Shown: positions 52,146 through 60,803 of the stretch, one piece after another | Layout: every line of letters begins with the position of its first letter | Position numbering within the stretch: position 1 is the stretch's first letter | Source: Salinicola corii | GTDB lineage: Bacteria > Pseudomonadota > Gammaproteobacteria > Pseudomonadales > Halomonadaceae | Direction of reading: 5' to 3' | Length of the DNA stretch: 64,000 nucleotides | Assembly (NCBI RefSeq): GCF_008298015.1 | Contig: NZ_VTPX01000002.1 | Coordinates: 310,001-374,000, forward strand | Notes under the pieces: model-generated | The model's input: only the letters and a program-made list of their open reading frames with translations | Database searches by the model: none | What the model was told of the DNA's origin: nothing | Translations under genes and position numbers: made by a program

Positions 52146-52224
52146 CTTCAGTTCCGAGCCGTAAGCCGCGAGCGTGTCGTGCTCGAAGCCCGCAGCTCGA
52201 AGCTCGTCACTCACGGAGTGAAAT
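52146..52224. repeat. Short-repeat-rich hom-thrC spacer
   Basis: GCTCGAAGC occurs at 52181-52189 and 52195-52203, GCTCG again at 52202-52206, and CGAGC/GCTCG form an inverted pair at 52169-52185. Such GCTCGAA-type tracts look like a dispersed spacer repeat, but copy number elsewhere is unknown. Confidence 0.35.
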
Positions 52225-53613
52225 ATGCGTTATATCAGTACGCGCGGCCAGGCGCCGGCGCTGAATTTCGAGGAAGTGGTGCTGACCGGCATGGCGGTCG
52301 ACGGCGGGCTCTACGTACCGGAGACGGTACCGCAACTGTCGCCTGAAGAGCTCGCCTCCATGGCCGGGCTCTCCTATGCCGAGATCGCCTTCCGGGTGAT
52401 GAAGCCGTTCGTTGGCGGCGAGATTGACGACGAGACGTTCCGTGGGCTGGTGCGCGACGCCTACGCGACGTTCAGCCACGATGCGGTGGTGCCGCTGAAT
52501 CAGCTCGACGCCAACCACTTCCTGCTCGAGTTGTTCCATGGTCCGACCCTGGCGTTCAAGGATGTCGCGCTGCAGCTGCTGGGGCGCATTCTCGATCACT
52601 TCCTGGCCAAGCGCGGCGAGCGTGCGGTGATCATGGGCGCCACCTCCGGCGATACCGGCTCGGCGGCGATCGAGGGCTGTCGCCACTGCGATCATTTGGA
52701 TATTTTCATCCTGCATCCGCACAACCGGGTCTCCGAGGTGCAGCGACGCCAGATGACCACGGTACTGGCGGACAACGTCTTCAACATCGCCATCGAGGGC
52801 AACTTCGACGATGCCCAGGCGATGGTCAAGGCGAGCTTCGCCGATCAGGCTTTCCTCGACGGCGAGCGACTGGTGGCGGTCAACTCGATCAACTGGGCGC
52901 GGATCATGGCCCAGATCGTCTACTACGTGGCTGCCGGCGTGGCGCTGGGTGCACCGCATCGCGAGGTCAGTTTCTGCGTGCCGTCGGCCAACTTCGGCAA
53001 CCTGTTTGCCGGCTACATGGCCTACCGGATGGGCCTGCCGGTCAAGCAGTTCGTCATCGCCACCAACGCCAACGACATTCTTCACCGCACGCTGGCCGAC
53101 AACGACTTCTCCAAGCGTGAACTGGCGGCGACGCTGGCACCGTCGATGGATATCGTGGTGTCGTCGAATTTCGAGCGGCTGCTGTTCGACGCCTATGACC
53201 GCGACGGCGATGCCGTGCGCGACCTGCTCGAGCGCTTCCAGCGGGAGCCGGCCGTGCTGGCGGACGCGCCACTGGCCAGGCTGCGCGAGAAATTCTCGAG
53301 CTTCAGCGTCGACGACGACGCCATCCTCGCCGCGATTCGCGATGCGCATCATCGCACCAAGGAGCTGCTCGACCCGCATACCGCCACCGGCTACCGGGCA
53401 GCGGAGCGCGCACGTGCCGATGCCCTGACGCCGATGATCACGCTGGCAACGGCGCACCCGGCCAAGTTCGCCGAGGCGGTGGTCAAGGCGGGATTCTCCG
53501 GCGTGCCGCTGCCACCGCACATGGACGACCTGCTCGAGCGCGAAGAGCGCTACAGCGTACTGCCTGCCGACCTGAAAGCCGTGCAGGCGTTCGTCGCCGA
53601 CAACCGGCGCTGA
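52225..53613 (+). CDS. thrC: Threonine synthase
   Basis: A 462-residue PLP enzyme turning O-phosphohomoserine into threonine. MRYISTRGQAPALNFEEVVL and MAVDGGLYVPE begin the protein; the PLP lysine is K112 in GPTLAFKDVALQLLG; MGATSGDTGSAAIEG binds the phosphate. This is the long (class 2) form typical of proteobacteria. It follows hom, with which it is probably cotranscribed. Confidence 0.96.
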   Translation: MRYISTRGQAPALNFEEVVLTGMAVDGGLYVPETVPQLSPEELASMAGLSYAEIAFRVMKPFVGGEIDDETFRGLVRDAYATFSHDAVVPLNQLDANHFLLELFHGPTLAFKDVALQLLGRILDHFLAKRGERAVIMGATSGDTGSAAIEGCRHCDHLDIFILHPHNRVSEVQRRQMTTVLADNVFNIAIEGNFDDAQAMVKASFADQAFLDGERLVAVNSINWARIMAQIVYYVAAGVALGAPHREVSFCVPSANFGNLFAGYMAYRMGLPVKQFVIATNANDILHRTLADNDFSKRELAATLAPSMDIVVSSNFERLLFDAYDRDGDAVRDLLERFQREPAVLADAPLARLREKFSSFSVDDDAILAAIRDAHHRTKELLDPHTATGYRAAERARADALTPMITLATAHPAKFAEAVVKAGFSGVPLPPHMDDLLEREERYSVLPADLKAVQAFVADNRR

Positions 53614-53667
53614 GCCGAGGCGCACGGCGCGAAACGCAGTCTTGGGATGGCAGAGCGAGGACAAGTC

Positions 53668-54288
53668 ATGTTGAAGATCTGGGGACGGGCGAACTCCACC
53701 AACGTCAAGAAGGTGCTGTGGTGTGCCGCCGAGCTGGAGCTGCCCTTCGAACGGCTCGATGCGGGCGGTGCCTATGGCGTGGTCAACGAACCCGCCTACC
53801 GGGCCATGAACCCCAACGGCCTGATCCCTTGTATACAGGATGACGACCTCGTGCTTTGGGAATCCAACGCCATCGTGCGCTATCTGTGTGCCAGATATGG
53901 TCGCGACTCCCTGCATGACGAGGATCCCGCAGTGCGCGCCGGGGCCGACAAGTGGATGGACTGGACGACATCGTCACTGGCATCGCCCTTCAGGGATCTG
54001 TTCTGGAATACGGTGCGCCTGCCGGTCGAGCAGCGCGACGACAAGGCTGCCGAAAAAGGGCTTGCCGCCTGCGGCGCGCTACTCGGCATGGCAGACCGGA
54101 CATTGGCCGAACGGCCTTTTTTGTCGGGGCCGGAGTGGGGGATGGGGGATATCCCGCTGGGCTGCTTCGCCTACGCCTGGTTCGAGATGGATATCGCGCG
54201 TCCCGACCTGCCGCACCTGGCAGCTTGGTACACGCGGCTGCAGTCGCGCCCGGCCTATCGCCAGCACGTCATGACCGCACTCACCTGA
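53668..54288 (+). CDS. Glutathione S-transferase family protein
   Basis: A 206-residue GST. The thioredoxin-like half has WGRANSTNVKKVLWCAAEL, with the NST turn likely placing the activating Ser, then MNPNGLIPCIQDDDLVLWESNAIVRYL, the cis-Pro and Glu-Ser glutathione site. The helical half includes SGPEWGMGDIPLGCFAYAW. Start ATG 53668 has GAGG upstream. It lies between thrC and recJ, seven bases before recJ, so it is probably cotranscribed. The substrate is unknown. Confidence 0.88.
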   Translation: MLKIWGRANSTNVKKVLWCAAELELPFERLDAGGAYGVVNEPAYRAMNPNGLIPCIQDDDLVLWESNAIVRYLCARYGRDSLHDEDPAVRAGADKWMDWTTSSLASPFRDLFWNTVRLPVEQRDDKAAEKGLAACGALLGMADRTLAERPFLSGPEWGMGDIPLGCFAYAWFEMDIARPDLPHLAAWYTRLQSRPAYRQHVMTALT

Positions 54289-54295
54289 GTTCTCG

Positions 54296-56107
54296 ATGCC
54301 TGTTTTCCCAACTTCGCCCGCTGCGATTCGCGACCACTCCCGTCGTCGCATTCAGCCGCGCTCCCGCGACGAAGACGTCTATCGGCGCGGACTGGCCGCC
54401 GGGCTCTCCGAGCTTCAGGCGCGGATTCTCGCCGGCCGCCTTCACGGCCACGAGGGCCCGCTCGAGGCGCTGACCGCGCCGGCGCTGCGCTACCTCAGCC
54501 ATCCCGAGCAGCTTTGCGACGCTCGCCGTGGCGCCGAGCGCATCGCGCGGGCGGTGAGCGAGGGCGAACACATCGGCATTCTCACCGACTACGATGTCGA
54601 CGGCATCACTTCCCACGTGGTGATGCTGCGTTCGATGATCGAGCTGTTCGGCGTGCCGGCGGCAAAGCTGCACAGCCTGATCGGGCATCGAATCAACGAC
54701 GGCTACGGCATCAGCCTGCCGCTGGTCGAGCGCACCCTGGCGCTGAAGCCGCGCCCCAGCCTGGTGATCACCGCCGATTGCGGCTCATCGGACGAGCCAC
54801 GGATCGCCCGGCTGCGCGAGGCCGGAATCGACGTGGTGGTGACCGATCACCATGCGCTGCCGGTGGAGGGCCCCCCGACCTCCGCCTATGCCACCATCAA
54901 TCCCACGCGCCCCGATTGCGGCTATCCCGACAAGACCATTGCCGGATGCATGGTCGCCTGGCTGATGATGTCGCTGACCCGCTCGGTGCTGGTGGAGCAG
55001 GGCGTGCTGTCGGCATCGACGCCGAAGCTCTCGCCGTGGCTCTCCTACGTGGCGCTGGGTACGGTGGCCGACTGCGTCTCGCTGGGGGCGAGTGCCGCCA
55101 ATCGCGCCGTGGTGACCTACGGCTTGAAGCTGATCAATCGGATGGAATCCGCCTGCTGGCGCGTCATGGCGGAGCGCCTCGGTGCCGACAGCGTACCGTT
55201 CGATGCCGAGACGCTGGCGTTCCAGATGGGGCCGCGCATCAACGCCCGCTCGCGCCTGGACGACCCCTATGCGGCACTGCACTACATGCTGGCGGTGGAC
55301 GACGGCATCGCTCGCCAGCATCTTCAGGTCCTCGACGATGACAACCAGGCACGCAAGGCGCTCGAAGCGGACATGGTCGAGAGCGCCCGGGCGCTGGCCA
55401 GGCCACAGCTGGACGAGAACTGGCCGGCGCTGGTGATCCATCTGCCGGAAGGACACGCCGGCGTGCAGGGCATCGTCGCTTCCCGGCTGGTCCAGTCCTA
55501 CGGGCGCCCGGCGCTGGTGCTGACGCCCGCTACCGCGCCGGACATGCTCACCGGGTCCGGGCGCTCGATCGAGGCGTTACATCTACGCGATGCGCTGCAG
55601 CGCGCGCACGAGCTCTCGCCATCGAGCCTGCCACGTTTCGGCGGGCATCGGGGGGCCGCCGGCGTGGGCGTACCGCTGGCCGAGATGGAGGCATTTCGGC
55701 GCGCGTTCCTGCAGGCGGTACGGGAACAGCTCGGCGAGCGGGAACTGTTTCCCGTCGTATGGACCGATGGTGCCCTGGCAGCCTCGCAATTGAGCCTCTC
55801 GACGCTGGACGAGCTCGAAGCGCTGGCGCCCTACGGCCGCGAGTTCGATGCTCCGCTGTTCGAAGCCGAGTTCTTCGTCGAACAACTGCGCCCGGTAGGT
55901 GCCGAGGGCAATCATCTGATGCTGGAACTCTCCTGCGACGCGGTCGTCTGCCGGGCGATCTGGTTCCGCGCGCTCAATCCCGGCGAAGCCGCGCCGATCT
56001 CGCTGGGCGATAGGGTGCGTTGCGCCTTCAAGCTGTCTCGCAATCGCTGGAAAGGACGGGAGTCGTTGCAGTTGATGGTCGAGCACGCCGAGCGCCTGCC
56101 GCCCTGA
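54296..56107 (+). CDS. recJ: Single-stranded-DNA exonuclease RecJ-like (DHH family)
   Basis: A 603-residue 5'-3' single-strand DNA exonuclease of recombination and repair. All RecJ motifs are present: DYDVDG (D98, D100, D102), VITADCG, TDHH (D184-H186), YVALGTVADCVSLG, HAGVQGIVASRL, GSGRSIEALHLRDAL and GGHRGAAG. A C-terminal OB-like domain follows. Lengths of bacterial RecJ are near 570-600. Some motif positions are unusual (V101 for the common Ala, Q in AGVQGIV), so a divergent RecJ paralogue is possible. It closes the xerD-dsbC-hom-thrC-gst-recJ run. Confidence 0.88.
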   Translation: MPVFPTSPAAIRDHSRRRIQPRSRDEDVYRRGLAAGLSELQARILAGRLHGHEGPLEALTAPALRYLSHPEQLCDARRGAERIARAVSEGEHIGILTDYDVDGITSHVVMLRSMIELFGVPAAKLHSLIGHRINDGYGISLPLVERTLALKPRPSLVITADCGSSDEPRIARLREAGIDVVVTDHHALPVEGPPTSAYATINPTRPDCGYPDKTIAGCMVAWLMMSLTRSVLVEQGVLSASTPKLSPWLSYVALGTVADCVSLGASAANRAVVTYGLKLINRMESACWRVMAERLGADSVPFDAETLAFQMGPRINARSRLDDPYAALHYMLAVDDGIARQHLQVLDDDNQARKALEADMVESARALARPQLDENWPALVIHLPEGHAGVQGIVASRLVQSYGRPALVLTPATAPDMLTGSGRSIEALHLRDALQRAHELSPSSLPRFGGHRGAAGVGVPLAEMEAFRRAFLQAVREQLGERELFPVVWTDGALAASQLSLSTLDELEALAPYGREFDAPLFEAEFFVEQLRPVGAEGNHLMLELSCDAVVCRAIWFRALNPGEAAPISLGDRVRCAFKLSRNRWKGRESLQLMVEHAERLPP

Positions 56108-56202
56108 CCCGCCCGGCGCCAGCCCGAGAATTCCTCTTTCGTCCCGTTTGTCCGGCCGCCTTCTTGGCATCGCGGTTCTCCACCTGGGAGAGTTGTTGGC
56201 GT

Positions 56203-56208
56203 TATAAT
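56203..56208 (+). promoter_or_regulatory. TATAAT -10 box before yitT-like gene
   Basis: A perfect TATAAT lies 75 bases before the YitT-family start. No acceptable -35 box was found at 16-18 bases. A GGCGC/GCGCC hairpin follows in the leader. Confidence 0.3.
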
Positions 56209-56282
56209 TCCCTCGGCGCCACAAGCGCCGGGCCTGAATTCGGCTGCCTACCCGGCAGCAATACGACAACAAGGATTTCCCG

Positions 56283-56894
56283 ATGGAAGCGACGCAACGT
56301 CACCGTTCCTACGAGGACGTACTGGCCATTTTACTGGGATCGTCGTGCGCGGCGTTGGGGTTGGCTCTCTATCACCATGCCCAAATTCTGATCGGCAGCA
56401 CCGCGGGGCTGGCGTTGTTGGTGACTTATCTCACTGGCTGGAGTTTCGGGCTCGTCTTCTTCGTCATCAATCTACCGTTCTATTGGTTGGCCTGGCGACG
56501 TATCGGCCACCATTTCACGTTCAAGACCTTTGGTGCGGTGGCGTTGCTGTCATGGATATCCTGGATGCTGCCGGACTGGCTGCAGATTGGAGCGGTCGAT
56601 CCGCTGTTCGCAGCGCTGGCAGGGGGCAGCCTGATCGGCCTGGGCGTTCTGTTCCTGTTCCGCCACCGAGGCAGCCTCGGCGGTTTCAACATTCTTGCGG
56701 TCTACCTGCAGGATCGTTACGGCTGGCCGGCGGGCAAGGTGCAGATGGGCCTGGACGGCTTGATCATGCTGGCCGCGTTCTTCGTGCTGCCGGTGACCAA
56801 CGTGCTCTATTCGATCGTCGGTACCGTGGTGCTGGGGGCGATTCTCACCATCAACCACCGCCCGGGGCTCTACACCGGCGTCAGCCAGAGTTGA
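56283..56894 (+). CDS. YitT family (DUF161) inner-membrane protein
   Basis: A 203-residue protein with about five to six hydrophobic helices. Typical family parts are LLGSSCAALGLALYHHA, GSTAGLALLVTYLTGW, FVINLPFYWLAWRRIG and FRHRGSLGGFNILAVYLQDR. YitT proteins are widespread in bacteria with unknown transport role. It is convergent with the glyoxalase-fold gene, 39 bases apart. Confidence 0.87.
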   Translation: MEATQRHRSYEDVLAILLGSSCAALGLALYHHAQILIGSTAGLALLVTYLTGWSFGLVFFVINLPFYWLAWRRIGHHFTFKTFGAVALLSWISWMLPDWLQIGAVDPLFAALAGGSLIGLGVLFLFRHRGSLGGFNILAVYLQDRYGWPAGKVQMGLDGLIMLAAFFVLPVTNVLYSIVGTVVLGAILTINHRPGLYTGVSQS

Positions 56895-56933
56895 AGGGCC
56901 AGGTGCGAAGGCGGCTTCAACCGGCGCTGGCGT

Positions 56934-57368
56934 TCAATAGTTGGGCCACAACCCCGGCGTGACCAGCTCGAGCAGGTGGTTGTCCGGATCGCGAAAATAG
57001 AGACTCGCGCCCCCTTTCGGCCAGCGTGTCCGGCCTTCGATCTCAATGCCCCGAGCGGCCAGATGCACCTCCCAGTCGTCGAGACTTTCGGTCGGAATCG
57101 CCAGCGCCAAGTGTTGGCGACCCTCGCCGTCGTGGGGCGGGATGGTCCCCATGTCATCCGGCAGGCGGACCGTTTCGCCGGTCTGGCCCTGCTGGAACAC
57201 CAGCAGCATGGTGTTGCCGGTGGGGTAGGCGGTGAAGCGCTCGTCCTCGAGATGAGGCTCGAGCCCGAGCACTCGCGTGAAGAAGTCCCGGGCCTGCTGC
57301 ATGTCGGCCGTATAGAGAACGCTCTCGATGACGCCGCCCAGCGGTGGGGCGTGGTGTGGTGAAGTCAT
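56934..57368 (-). CDS. VOC (glyoxalase/dioxygenase fold) protein
   Basis: A 144-residue protein of two beta-alpha-beta-beta-beta units: VIESVLYTADMQQARDFFTRV, HLALAIPTESLDDWEVHL and SLYFRDPDNHLLELVTPG. Likely metal residues are His in RQHLALAIP and Glu in NHLLEL; the first unit has Glu (IES) where many members have His. Function is unknown (family includes glyoxalases, dioxygenases and antibiotic-binding proteins). AAGGAG precedes ATG 57368. It starts 39 bases after the copper microprotein gene on the same strand, so it may belong to the copA operon. Confidence 0.85.
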   Translation of the reverse strand: MTSPHHAPPLGGVIESVLYTADMQQARDFFTRVLGLEPHLEDERFTAYPTGNTMLLVFQQGQTGETVRLPDDMGTIPPHDGEGRQHLALAIPTESLDDWEVHLAARGIEIEGRTRWPKGGASLYFRDPDNHLLELVTPGLWPNY

Positions 57369-57407
57369 CGTTTTCTCCTTGCTGGCTTCGTCCCTGGCTG
57401 GCTGCGA

Positions 57408-57482
57408 TCAGCCTCGCAGCCAGAACCACCAGACGATGAATAGAATTACGGCGATGCCCAGGGTATTGAGCAGAAGTGTCAT
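57408..57482 (-). CDS. 24-residue membrane microprotein coupled to copA
   Basis: A complete short gene: ATG at 57482, stop TGA at 57408-57410. The product starts [15 protein letters not shown] and ends WWFWLRG, a single hydrophobic helix with an aromatic cluster at its cytoplasmic-looking end. Its ATG overlaps the copA TGA by four bases (ATGA), and GAGG lies just before it, so it should be translated by ribosomes leaving copA. Short proteins with a similar V-WWFWL pattern start cupredoxin-domain proteins found after copper ATPases in other proteobacteria. Here the domain is absent. It may modulate or stabilise CopA. Function is inference. Confidence 0.6.
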   Translation of the reverse strand: MTLLLNTLGIAVILFIVWWFWLRG

Positions 57483-60046
57483 GCCCTCGCTTCCTTTGCG
57501 TTGGTCTGGGTTGTCGAATCTTGGCCGTCACCGGGCCGGAACAACCGTAGACGGTTGGCATTGCTGACCACCGTGACCGAGGAGAGCGACATCGCCAGGG
57601 CCGCGATCATCGGCGACAGCAGCATGCCGGTGAACGGGTAGAGTATACCGGCGGCAATCGGGATGCCCAACGCGTTGTAGCCGAAGGCGCCCCACAGGTT
57701 CTGCTTGATGTTGGAGAGCGTGGCGCGGCTGATGGCGATGGCGTCACCGACGCCGTGCAGCGAGTTTCGCATCAGTGTCATGCCGGCGCTCTCGATAGCG
57801 ATATCGGTGCCCTGGCCGATGGCGAAGCCGACCTCGGCCTGTGCCAGCGCCGGGGCATCGTTGATGCCGTCACCGACCATGCCGACGCGTTCACCGCGTT
57901 GCTGCAGCTCGGCAATGGCCTGTTGCTTGTCGCTGGGCATCAGTTCGGCACGAACCTCGTCGATACCCGCTTCCCGGGCGATGGCTTCGGCGGTGGCGCG
58001 ATTGTCGCCGCTCAGCATTACCACTGTCAGACCCTCGGCCTTCAGTCGCGAGATCGCCGCTCGGCTGTCCGCCCGCAGCGCATCGCGAATAGCATAAAGG
58101 GCTGCCAGCTCGCCGCCGATAGCGAGATAGATCACGCTGGTCGCCTGTGCCTGCCACTTTTCGGCGTCGGACGCCGCAGTGGCCACATCGATGCCGTGCT
58201 CGTGCATCAGCGCGGCGTTGCCCAGGAACACTTGACTACCGTCATCCAGAGCCGCGCTGACGCCACGGCCGGTCAGGCTCTGGAAATCACGGATCGCCAC
58301 CGCGTCCGCTGTATCGCCGACGTGCCCCAGCAAGGCATCGGCCAGCGGATGCTCCGAGCCGCGCTCCAGGGCGGCCACCACGGCATCGAGGCGCGCTTGC
58401 TCCTGCCAGTAGCGGCTATCGGTGACCCGCGGCTTGCCCTCGGTCAGGGTGCCGGTCTTGTCGACCACCAGGGTGGTCAACTGGCTTGCGGTCTGTAGCG
58501 CTTCGCCATCGCGGATCAGGATGCCGTACTCGGCGGCCTTACCAATGCCGATCATGGTCGAAATCGGTGTCGCGAGGCCCAGGGCGCAAGGGCAGGCAAT
58601 GATCAGTACAGTGGTCGCCGCCACCAGCATGTGCATCAGCTGCGGCGCTGGGCCGAAGTCGAACCAGAGCAGCGCGGTGATGACGGCGATGATCATCACG
58701 CTGGGCACGAAGATCGCCGATACCTTGTCCGCCAGCGCGCCGATCGGCGGCCGCGACTCCTGGGCGCGGGAGACCTGGTCGACGATACGTCCCAGTCGAG
58801 TGTCGTCGCCGACATGGCTCGTACGATAGACGAGGGTTCCCTTGCCGTTGACGGTGCCGGCGCTGACCCGGTCTCCGGTCGCCTTGCGTACCGATTCCGG
58901 TTCGCCGGTGAGCATCGACTCGTCGATGAAGCTCTCTCCCTCCTCGACGTCGCCATCGACCGGCAGGCGTTCGCCCGGGCGCACCCGGATTCGATCGTTC
59001 ACCTGAACCTGCTCGATCTCGATATCGCGCTCCTGTCCGTCACGGATCACCCGAGCCGTCTTGCTTTGCAGGTCGAGCAGACGGGACAGCGCCAGGCTGG
59101 TACGTCCCCGAACCTTGAGTTCCAGCATCTGGCCGATGCCGATCAGACCGATGATCATCAACGACGCTTCGAAATAGAGATGCCGGGATCCCTCGGGCAT
59201 CGCCGTCGGGAACAGCACCACGGCCATCGAATAGAGCCAGGCGGCGGCACTGCCCAGGGCGATCAGCGTATCCATGTTGGCCTGATGATGACGAAACGCT
59301 TTCCAGGCGCCGTCGAAGAAGCGACGACCCGCGGTAGCCAGTACGCCCAGCGTGGCCAGCCCCAGGAGCAGCCAGATCCAGCGTTCGCTCCCCTCGAGCT
59401 GCGGGGTGTGAAAGAACATCGCCAGCATCATCGGTACGCCTAGTGCCAGGCTGACCGTCGATTCGATGGCATGGCGGCGGGCCTGACGGGAGGCGTTCTG
59501 CTGACGCTTGGCGGATGCCTCGCGCAGATCCTCGATCGGTGAGGCGCCATAGCCGGCGCTCTCGACCGCCGCGATCAGATCGGCGGTTCTGGCCTGACCA
59601 CTGACCTGGGCCGTCTCGCTGGCGAAGTTGACCTGGGCATGCTGGACGCCGGGTGTTTTCGAGAGCGCCTTCTGTACCGCGTTGACGCACCCGGCGCAGG
59701 TCATGCCGCTGATCGATAGCCGCTGCAGATGACCGCTCTCCGTCGTTGCGTCCGCCTGGCTAGCGGATAAAGCGGCGGCGTCGGATGGCTGGGTACCGTC
59801 GGCCCGGTCGGGCTCGCTCTCACGCGTCTCGGTCTCGGCAACTGCCTCGTCTGCGGGCGGATAGCCGGCACTGGTCAACAGCTGAGCGATCCGATCCCGT
59901 GGCAGCGTGCTATCTACCTGAAGTTGATGGTCGGTCGGCTCACCGCTGACTTCGGCCTGGGCATCCTCGGCCTGAATGGCTTCGCGCATGCGCTTGACGC
60001 AGCCCTGGCAATGCATGGCATCGACGCGATATTGGTAGCGGTTCAT
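57479..60046 (-). CDS. copA: Cu+-exporting P1B-type ATPase CopA
   Basis: An 855-residue copper pump. Two N-terminal heavy-metal domains have MHCQGC (C13, C16) and MTCAGC (C117, C120), joined by a long acidic linker. Eight membrane helices follow, with [10 protein letters not shown] in the metal path, the GYN and MSLSS motifs of later helices, and catalytic [17 protein letters not shown] and [10 protein letters not shown]. The YN and M-SS residues mark the Cu(I) subgroup. AAGGAGGG lies before ATG 60046. It overlaps the upstream MerR-type gene by four bases and the downstream microprotein by four. Confidence 0.96.
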   Translation of the reverse strand: MNRYQYRVDAMHCQGCVKRMREAIQAEDAQAEVSGEPTDHQLQVDSTLPRDRIAQLLTSAGYPPADEAVAETETRESEPDRADGTQPSDAAALSASQADATTESGHLQRLSISGMTCAGCVNAVQKALSKTPGVQHAQVNFASETAQVSGQARTADLIAAVESAGYGASPIEDLREASAKRQQNASRQARRHAIESTVSLALGVPMMLAMFFHTPQLEGSERWIWLLLGLATLGVLATAGRRFFDGAWKAFRHHQANMDTLIALGSAAAWLYSMAVVLFPTAMPEGSRHLYFEASLMIIGLIGIGQMLELKVRGRTSLALSRLLDLQSKTARVIRDGQERDIEIEQVQVNDRIRVRPGERLPVDGDVEEGESFIDESMLTGEPESVRKATGDRVSAGTVNGKGTLVYRTSHVGDDTRLGRIVDQVSRAQESRPPIGALADKVSAIFVPSVMIIAVITALLWFDFGPAPQLMHMLVAATTVLIIACPCALGLATPISTMIGIGKAAEYGILIRDGEALQTASQLTTLVVDKTGTLTEGKPRVTDSRYWQEQARLDAVVAALERGSEHPLADALLGHVGDTADAVAIRDFQSLTGRGVSAALDDGSQVFLGNAALMHEHGIDVATAASDAEKWQAQATSVIYLAIGGELAALYAIRDALRADSRAAISRLKAEGLTVVMLSGDNRATAEAIAREAGIDEVRAELMPSDKQQAIAELQQRGERVGMVGDGINDAPALAQAEVGFAIGQGTDIAIESAGMTLMRNSLHGVGDAIAISRATLSNIKQNLWGAFGYNALGIPIAAGILYPFTGMLLSPMIAALAMSLSSVTVVSNANRLRLFRPGDGQDSTTQTNAKEARA

Positions 60047-60486
60047 GAGTCCCTCCTTCTCGGAGCGCAGCACTCACCATGGGTATCGGGCGTCTGCTCG
60101 ATCAGTCGACATATGCTGTGCCCATCGGGCGTGCCATCCGGCAGTCGTGACCAGTCGCTCATTGCTCGCTCCATGCGATCCGCCAGTGCCTGGAGCTCGC
60201 GGATCCGGGCATGGATCTGCGGCAGGCGAGCGGCCAGTAGGTCGCGTACCAGCGGGCAGGGGGAGTCACCCTGATCGGCCTGCTCGAGAATGTCGGCGAT
60301 CTCCTTGAGGCTGAAACCCAGCGTTCTCGCTCGCTGGATGAAGCGCAGCCGGTCGAGGTCGCGTTGATTGAACAGTTGATAGCCGTTGTCGGGGTCACGG
60401 CGCGGTTTCAACAGCGCCTGACGCGTGTAGTGGCGCACCGTCTCGGCCGTGACGCCGGCCGCCCGGGCTAGTTCAGTGACCTTCAT
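60043..60486 (-). CDS. MerR-family metal-responsive regulator of copA
   Basis: A 147-residue activator. The winged-helix start is [20 protein letters not shown] with [15 protein letters not shown], then a long dimer helix, then a metal loop. Cysteines are C77 (SPCPLV), C126 (HSICRLIE) and C139-C140 (ECC). C77 corresponds to ZntR C79, the residue that marks divalent-metal sensors; Cu(I) sensor CueR has Ser there. The position of CueR C112 is Gly here. Gene order and the shared promoter indicate control of copA. GAGGA lies six bases before the ATG. Confidence 0.88.
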   Translation of the reverse strand: MKVTELARAAGVTAETVRHYTRQALLKPRRDPDNGYQLFNQRDLDRLRFIQRARTLGFSLKEIADILEQADQGDSPCPLVRDLLAARLPQIHARIRELQALADRMERAMSDWSRLPDGTPDGHSICRLIEQTPDTHGECCAPRRRDS

Positions 60487-60518
60487 CGGATATCCTCGCT
60501 GAGCCTGTCATGAACATG

Positions 60519-60550
60519 AGTCTAAAACCTGGGTGTCACACATTAGTCAA
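60519..60550 (-). promoter_or_regulatory. MerR-type promoter with 20-bp spacer
   Basis: On the minus strand TTGACT (60550-60545) and TAGACT (60524-60519) are separated by 20 bases. Such over-long spacers, which the bound activator untwists, are the mark of MerR-family promoters. The -10 lies 32 bases before the regulator ATG. A GTGTGACAC palindrome lies in the spacer. Confidence 0.65.
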
Positions 60551-60596
60551 GGCGTGTTACCAGGCACTCGTTTTCACTACCGATCGGCTATAGCCG

Positions 60597-60612
60597 TTGG
60601 TCTTACGACCAA
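60597..60612. promoter_or_regulatory. Palindrome upstream of fadL-type gene
   Basis: TTGGTCTTACGACCAA has 6-bp perfect arms and also contains TGGTCTTACGA, which fits the FadR-subfamily consensus TNGTNNNACNA. FadR control of fadL is known in enteric bacteria; whether it applies here is open. Confidence 0.35.
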
Positions 60613-60803
60613 AGAAATGTCCAAAACTCGATTAAAACGACCGTTTGCTAATTGACGCTAAACCGCCATTCCGTCACAACGGAAAGCGACAAGTCGGGCC
60701 TTCTCATCCAGGGAAATGGCTCAGAGAAAAACGGAATCACCGACCGCATTCCAAGGCTGGCAAGACGCCGCGGCGGGCTTCCCGAGTCCAGGGGGAACCA
60801 ATC

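Noticed and set aside
52181-52206. The GCTCGAAGC repeats as an attenuator or terminator
   Set aside because: The units are mostly direct repeats, the only inverted pair is 5 bp, and no T-run follows.
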